A stretch of 8,465 nucleotides of DNA from Balneolales bacterium (GTDB lineage Bacteria > Bacteroidota > Rhodothermia > Balneolales > Natronogracilivirgulaceae). Location of the stretch: contig SLLW01000079.1 in assembly GCA_007133875.1 (NCBI GenBank), forward strand, positions 1 through 8,465. The letters are read 5' to 3'. Under the pieces are notes generated by a model that saw only the letters and a list, made by a program, of their open reading frames with translations, was not told the DNA's origin and searched no databases. The translations under genes were made by a program, and so were the position numbers. Numbering within the stretch: the stretch's first letter is position 1; each line of letters begins with the position of its first letter. Of the stretch, positions 5,061 to 8,465 are shown piece by piece.

Positions 5061-6533
5061 TCATGACAAAAGTTCCGATTTAGTTCGTTCCCAATGATCC
5101 ATTTTCGCCGTGACCCAGTTTCCGGCCCTGGCAAGGTCATCATGCAGGGCTGATGGGACACCGGATCCCGGCGCGCCGGTATGGTAATAGACATCAGTGC
5201 CTGCCACATTTTCCGCGGTGTGCCCGGCAGAATCCTCACCGCCTGATTCCGGACCGAATCCTGTTTCCTGACCGGATCCCGATTTATCCCCCGATTTTTT
5301 CCCGGATCCCGATTCCGCATCCCGTGAACTCGCCACCACTTTTTGATACGCTTCACGAAACGGCATCCCTTCGGCGACCAGTTTATTGGCCTGATGTGTC
5401 GCAAATATTTCGGGCCTTAAGCTCCGCTTCGCTGCTTCTTTGTCAAATTCGAGTCCGTCCAGTGCAAACCGTACCGCTTCGGCCAGCATTTTCGACTGAA
5501 CGACCGCCGCCATCACACTCTTTTTAACCACCTGAAGATCACGATGGTATCCTGAAGTCAGATTGGCCGACACCCCCGCCAGATGAGACCTCGCCGCCTG
5601 GAAGTCGTGATACGCTCCCCGAATCAGTTCCCAGGCATCGGGATTCCGTTTCTGGGGCATGATACTGCTGCCCGACACCTGGTCCTCGCTCAGTGTCACC
5701 AGTGACCAGGAGGGATGCATGAACAGAACCACATCCGACGCCAACCGGTTGAATGTCAACGCCCCGTAACCAAGCGCATCCACCAGTTGCATCTCAAACC
5801 GTCCCCGCGACAACTGCGAGGCAGCCACCGGTACCTGCACCCGGGCAAATCCGAGCTGCTCTGAAACAAATTCACGGTCGACCCGGATATAGGGCACACC
5901 GTATCCGGCGGCACTGCCCAGCGGCGACTGATCCACCAGATCGACGGCCGACTGCAATGCACGGACATCTGAAAGAAGCAGATCCAGATAACCGGCCGCC
6001 CAGGCATCCACTGAGTGAGGCATCGCCGGCTGGGTATGGGTCATACCCGCAAACATCACCCCATTATACGATTTCGCCAATGCTTCCAGCCGCTTCGCCA
6101 CTTCAATCCAATCCACTGCAATCTCTACTGCCGACTCTTTCATGAACAGACGCATGTCGGCCAAAACCTGATCGTTCCGTGATCGGCCGGTGTGGATGCG
6201 CGCGCCATCCTGACCCGCTTTCTCGGTTACAAATTTTTCTACGGCCGAGTGGACATCCTCATCATCCGGACCCAGATCAAATGTACCCTTACCCCACTGA
6301 TCCCAGGCCTCCGACAAGGCATTGGTGACATTGATGAAACCTTCTTCATTATAGATCCCAACCTTCCGCAACATCCGGGCCTGTGCAATATTGACCAGAA
6401 TATCATAAGGGATAAGATGACGGTCCAGTTCCCGGTCCTCTTCTGCCGTAAAGCGGAAAAACCAGCTGCGGTCCGGCGCCATCCCGGTCCCGCTGTCTCC
6501 ATCTTCTGAAGTCTTTTGCCAGAGCGTTTTCAT
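5061..6533 (-). CDS. argH: Argininosuccinate lyase
   Basis: ArgH catalyses the last arginine step, splitting argininosuccinate into arginine and fumarate, as a cytoplasmic tetramer of the fumarase/aspartase superfamily. Numbered from the ATG at 6533, landmarks are EDVHSAVE (92-99), HTGRSRNDQ (114-122), MTHTQPAMP (164-172) with the family's catalytic-base region, GSAAGYG (206-212) and the mobile signature loop GSSIMPQKRNP (288-298) with its catalytic Ser. GMPFREAYQKV (389-399) is conserved too. Between it and the final YYHTGAPGS segment lies an unusual Gly/Ser/Lys/Glu-rich insertion (about 403-445), which makes the protein longer than the usual 440-460 residues. The start at 6533 is preferred over an ATG at 6539: a GAGGAG lies 6 bases upstream of 6533 but touches 6539, and MKTLWQK fits the family N-terminus. 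It directly follows the M20 deacylase gene, so translation is probably coupled. Confidence 0.96.
   Translation of the reverse strand: MKTLWQKTSEDGDSGTGMAPDRSWFFRFTAEEDRELDRHLIPYDILVNIAQARMLRKVGIYNEEGFINVTNALSEAWDQWGKGTFDLGPDDEDVHSAVEKFVTEKAGQDGARIHTGRSRNDQVLADMRLFMKESAVEIAVDWIEVAKRLEALAKSYNGVMFAGMTHTQPAMPHSVDAWAAGYLDLLLSDVRALQSAVDLVDQSPLGSAAGYGVPYIRVDREFVSEQLGFARVQVPVAASQLSRGRFEMQLVDALGYGALTFNRLASDVVLFMHPSWSLVTLSEDQVSGSSIMPQKRNPDAWELIRGAYHDFQAARSHLAGVSANLTSGYHRDLQVVKKSVMAAVVQSKMLAEAVRFALDGLEFDKEAAKRSLRPEIFATHQANKLVAEGMPFREAYQKVVASSRDAESGSGKKSGDKSGSGQETGFGPESGGEDSAGHTAENVAGTDVYYHTGAPGSGVPSALHDDLARAGNWVTAKMDHWERTKSELLS
5272..5314 (-). repeat. In-frame 13-bp direct repeat within the argH insertion
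   Basis: CCGGATCCCGATT occurs at 5272-5284 and again at 5302-5314, exactly 30 bases (10 codons) apart. A related CCCCGATTTTTT lies between them. On the coding strand the units encode SGSG-type segments joined by K/D residues. The pattern suggests the insertion grew by replication slippage or repeat duplication while keeping frame. Confidence 0.6.
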
Positions 6534-6535
6534 AA

Positions 6536-7615
6536 TCATCTCCTCATCATTTCAAAATACCGCCTGATAATCTGCTGATAGGTCTTTACCGCTTTCTCCA
6601 GCTGTTCGACGGCAATGGATTCATTGGCAGTATGCGAATCGCTGCTGTCACCCGGGCCGATTTTTATGGTCGGTACATCGGATAAAAAAACCCAGTCGGA
6701 CGTAGTCGGTGATCCGAATAACGGATTCCCGGTTACCTCTGTTACCGCCCGGGCTACCGGATGATCCGGATCGGTACTGGTTGATACAAACCGGTCGCTG
6801 TGCACCGAAACAGCCAGATCCAGCTCTTTTCGGAACCGCTCAATGATCTGCTTGTTTGGCACTTCCGGAATCGTGCGAATATCAACATAGATGGTACATG
6901 AGTCCGGATGGGCATTCCGGGCTGTTCCTCCTTCAATGGTGGTCGGGGTGATGCGCGTATTGCCAATGAACGGATTTTCTTCCGGAAAGGTGATGGTTTT
7001 CATCGTTTCGAGCCGGTGCGCCATTTCGTAGATCGCATTCGGGCCGGTTACCCGCGCGGCATGGCCTGCTTCGCCTTCTGTTTGCAACTTTAATATTAAA
7101 AGTCCTTTCTGAGCAGCGCATGGGTGCAGCATGGTCGGCTCACCAACGAGGGCTGCATCGGGCCGCTCGATGATTCCGCGCAGATATTCCATGCCATTGT
7201 TCTCGCCGGCACTCTCCTCACAGACCGTCACCGCCAGGCTCACGCGCCCGCCGGGATCATAACCGGATCGAGCCAAATCCAGCAACGCCTTCAGCATGCT
7301 GCTGACCGACCCTTTCGCATCGGTACTGCCACGACCGTAAATTCGTCCATCCCTTTCCACGGGTTCAAAGGGATTCCCCACATGGCGGGCGGATGGCGGA
7401 ACCACATCCGAGTGGGAATTCAACAACAGCCATGGCCGTCCGGATCCCAGATGGAATATCAGATTATCCTGATGCCGCTCGACATCCAGCAAACCAGTCG
7501 CCGCCACCTGTGCTTCAAGCCAATCCACCAACCCCTTCTCCTGAGTACTGAGGCTCGGATAACGGATCAGCTCTTTTAAAAGCCCGGTTACGGATATGTC
7601 ATTCAAAGTACTCAT
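6536..7615 (-). CDS. argE: M20-family metallo-deacylase, ArgE-like (N-acylornithine or N-acylcitrulline deacylase)
   Basis: This M20 peptidase-family enzyme of 359 residues uses two zinc ions to remove an acyl group. Metal ligands and catalytic residues are visible: H68 and D70 in LNSHSDVV, D99 in GSTDAKG, the E133-E134 pair in CEES, E159 in GEPT and H328 in SDSHTANE. AGHAARVTGPNAIYEMA (183-199) belongs to the dimerisation lid domain. SPTTSD (302-307) and IGPGDSSDSH (319-328) resemble M20 enzymes encoded in Bacteroidota arginine clusters. It sits between argB and argH, so the likely substrate is an N-acylated arginine intermediate. Some lineages carry the acyl group through to citrulline, so acetylornithine, acetylcitrulline or succinyl forms are all possible. 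The ATG overlaps the argB stop in ATGA (7612-7615); no strong ribosome binding site is seen, which fits coupling. Related M20 members such as DapE cannot be fully excluded. Confidence 0.86.
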   Translation of the reverse strand: MSTLNDISVTGLLKELIRYPSLSTQEKGLVDWLEAQVAATGLLDVERHQDNLIFHLGSGRPWLLLNSHSDVVPPSARHVGNPFEPVERDGRIYGRGSTDAKGSVSSMLKALLDLARSGYDPGGRVSLAVTVCEESAGENNGMEYLRGIIERPDAALVGEPTMLHPCAAQKGLLILKLQTEGEAGHAARVTGPNAIYEMAHRLETMKTITFPEENPFIGNTRITPTTIEGGTARNAHPDSCTIYVDIRTIPEVPNKQIIERFRKELDLAVSVHSDRFVSTSTDPDHPVARAVTEVTGNPLFGSPTTSDWVFLSDVPTIKIGPGDSSDSHTANESIAVEQLEKAVKTYQQIIRRYFEMMRR

Positions 7616-8465
7616 TCTCGTCGCACACTTCTTCCGGGTCCGGGATTACCGGACTCCCCGGGATTTTCATTTCGGTCTGATGGATCCTGCGCAGGGTGGC
7701 TGGAAGGTGCCCCGGGCGCGCTCTCCGGTACCGTACCGTCCATATCTGGATCATCATCTGCGAGCAGCTTCGTCCCGCCCCCGGCAGCCAATGTGTCGGC
7801 GTTGGTCATCAGCACAGATGGAATACCTTTCTCCAGCGCCTCAAACGCAGTGGACAATTTCGGTTTCATACCGTCCCTGACCCATCCTTCCCGCAGCCCC
7901 CGCTGCCAATCGGCTCGCCGCATAACAGGTATCGGTTTCTGATCCGCATCCAGCACTGCCGGCGGATCCATCAGCATAATCAGTTCATTCACCTGCATCG
8001 CCAGCGAGATTCGTATGGCAAAGGTATCGGCATTGACATTCAGGATACCGTAATCGGGCGACCAGGTCAGGCATCCGATAACCGGAATAAATCCACCGGC
8101 CAGCAATGTTTCAGGCAGGTTCGTATCAACCGAATCGATCTCTCCAACCAGGCCGAAATCGATCGGCTCACCGTCGATATCAAACGGAGGACGGCGGTGG
8201 GAGGTGGTCAATCCGCCATCCACCCCGGATATGCCGACGGCCGCGATTCCACTTTTTCTGAGAAAATCTGTCAGTTCCCTGTTCGCTTTTCCACCAACGG
8301 TGTAGAGCAGCAGCTCACGCGTATCTTCGTTGGTGATACGCCGGCCGGCTACCTGCTGGACCGGCAGTTGCAGCCGCTTGCTCAGCTCATTGATCTGTTT
8401 ACCGCCGCCGTGAGTCAGAACGACCCGTTCGCCCGCTTTTTTCCTTTCCATGACATACTCCGCCA
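7612..8465 (-). CDS. argB: Acetylglutamate kinase, N-terminus beyond the window edge
   Basis: ArgB phosphorylates N-acetylglutamate (N-succinylglutamate in some Bacteroidota) with ATP, the second step of arginine synthesis. The reading frame stays open to the right edge: codons before the ATG at 8451 read A-E-Y-V, which fits the helix before the glycine loop. The true start and the first K-x-G-G strand therefore lie outside, about 25-30 residues upstream. Numbered from the Met at 8451, visible motifs are THGGGKQI (13-20), GRRIT (36-40), GLVGEI (100-105), NVNAD (138-142), the LMDPPAVLD strand-loop (160-168) and GMKPKL (194-199). The core ends at GGGTKLLAD (224-232). A tail of about 47 residues rich in Pro, Ser, Gly, Asp and Glu follows, unlike typical ArgB proteins. 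The stop overlaps the deacylase start. No N-terminal extension for arginine feedback can be judged. Confidence 0.94.
   Translation of the reverse strand, partial: AEYVMERKKAGERVVLTHGGGKQINELSKRLQLPVQQVAGRRITNEDTRELLLYTVGGKANRELTDFLRKSGIAAVGISGVDGGLTTSHRRPPFDIDGEPIDFGLVGEIDSVDTNLPETLLAGGFIPVIGCLTWSPDYGILNVNADTFAIRISLAMQVNELIMLMDPPAVLDADQKPIPVMRRADWQRGLREGWVRDGMKPKLSTAFEALEKGIPSVLMTNADTLAAGGGTKLLADDDPDMDGTVPESAPGAPSSHPAQDPSDRNENPGESGNPGPGRSVRRE

Noticed and set aside
5015..5404. Minus-strand open frame of 129 codons overlapping the 3' end of argH
   Set aside because: It lies in another frame over the low-complexity argH insertion, is rich in residues expected from the shifted repeat codons, and matches no family.
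5153..5527. Plus-strand open frame of 124 codons rich in Pro, Arg and Ile
   Set aside because: It is antisense to argH, and its composition is the complement of the Gly/Ser repeat; no independent start signal or homology is seen.

Overview
This window looks like chromosomal DNA of a mid-GC bacterium from, or close to, the Bacteroidota/Balneolota/Rhodothermota group. That is inference. It rests on a secreted protein cleaved at an Ala-Gln (AQ) junction, an M20 deacylase of the kind found in Bacteroidota arginine clusters, and a compact argB-deacylase-argH run. No marker gene fixes the lineage.

Layout: one gene is on the plus strand. It encodes an exported N-acylglucosamine 2-epimerase/cellobiose epimerase-like protein (134-1516). 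Everything else is on the minus strand. Read in the direction of transcription, from the right edge leftwards, the order is: acetylglutamate kinase argB (start lies beyond the window), an M20 ArgE-like deacylase, argininosuccinate lyase argH, a divergent ADP-ribosylglycohydrolase-fold protein, leucyl/phenylalanyl-tRNA-protein transferase aat, and a DEAD-box RNA helicase. The helicase meets the epimerase gene tail to tail, and their stop codons share a TTAA.

The three arginine genes form a tight operon. argB and the deacylase overlap by ATGA. The deacylase stop lies directly before the best argH start, which has a strong GAGGAG ribosome binding site. Together they cover phosphorylation of the N-acylated glutamate intermediate, removal of the acyl group, and the final step releasing arginine and fumarate. 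argH has a Gly/Ser-rich in-frame insertion and argB has a low-complexity C-terminal tail; both lie outside the conserved cores. The ADP-ribosylglycohydrolase-like gene and aat follow in the same direction with gaps of about 50 to 85 bases and may be co-transcribed.

The most interesting non-coding stretch is the roughly 300-base gap between aat and the helicase (3013-3358). It holds several inverted repeats. On the helicase strand a 9-bp hairpin would sequester the Shine-Dalgarno sequence of a 12-codon leader ORF, and that ORF ends at the edge of the helicase reading frame. This looks like a candidate cis-regulatory leader for the helicase. The second point of interest is the ADP-ribosylglycohydrolase-like protein, whose usual metal-binding motifs are replaced.
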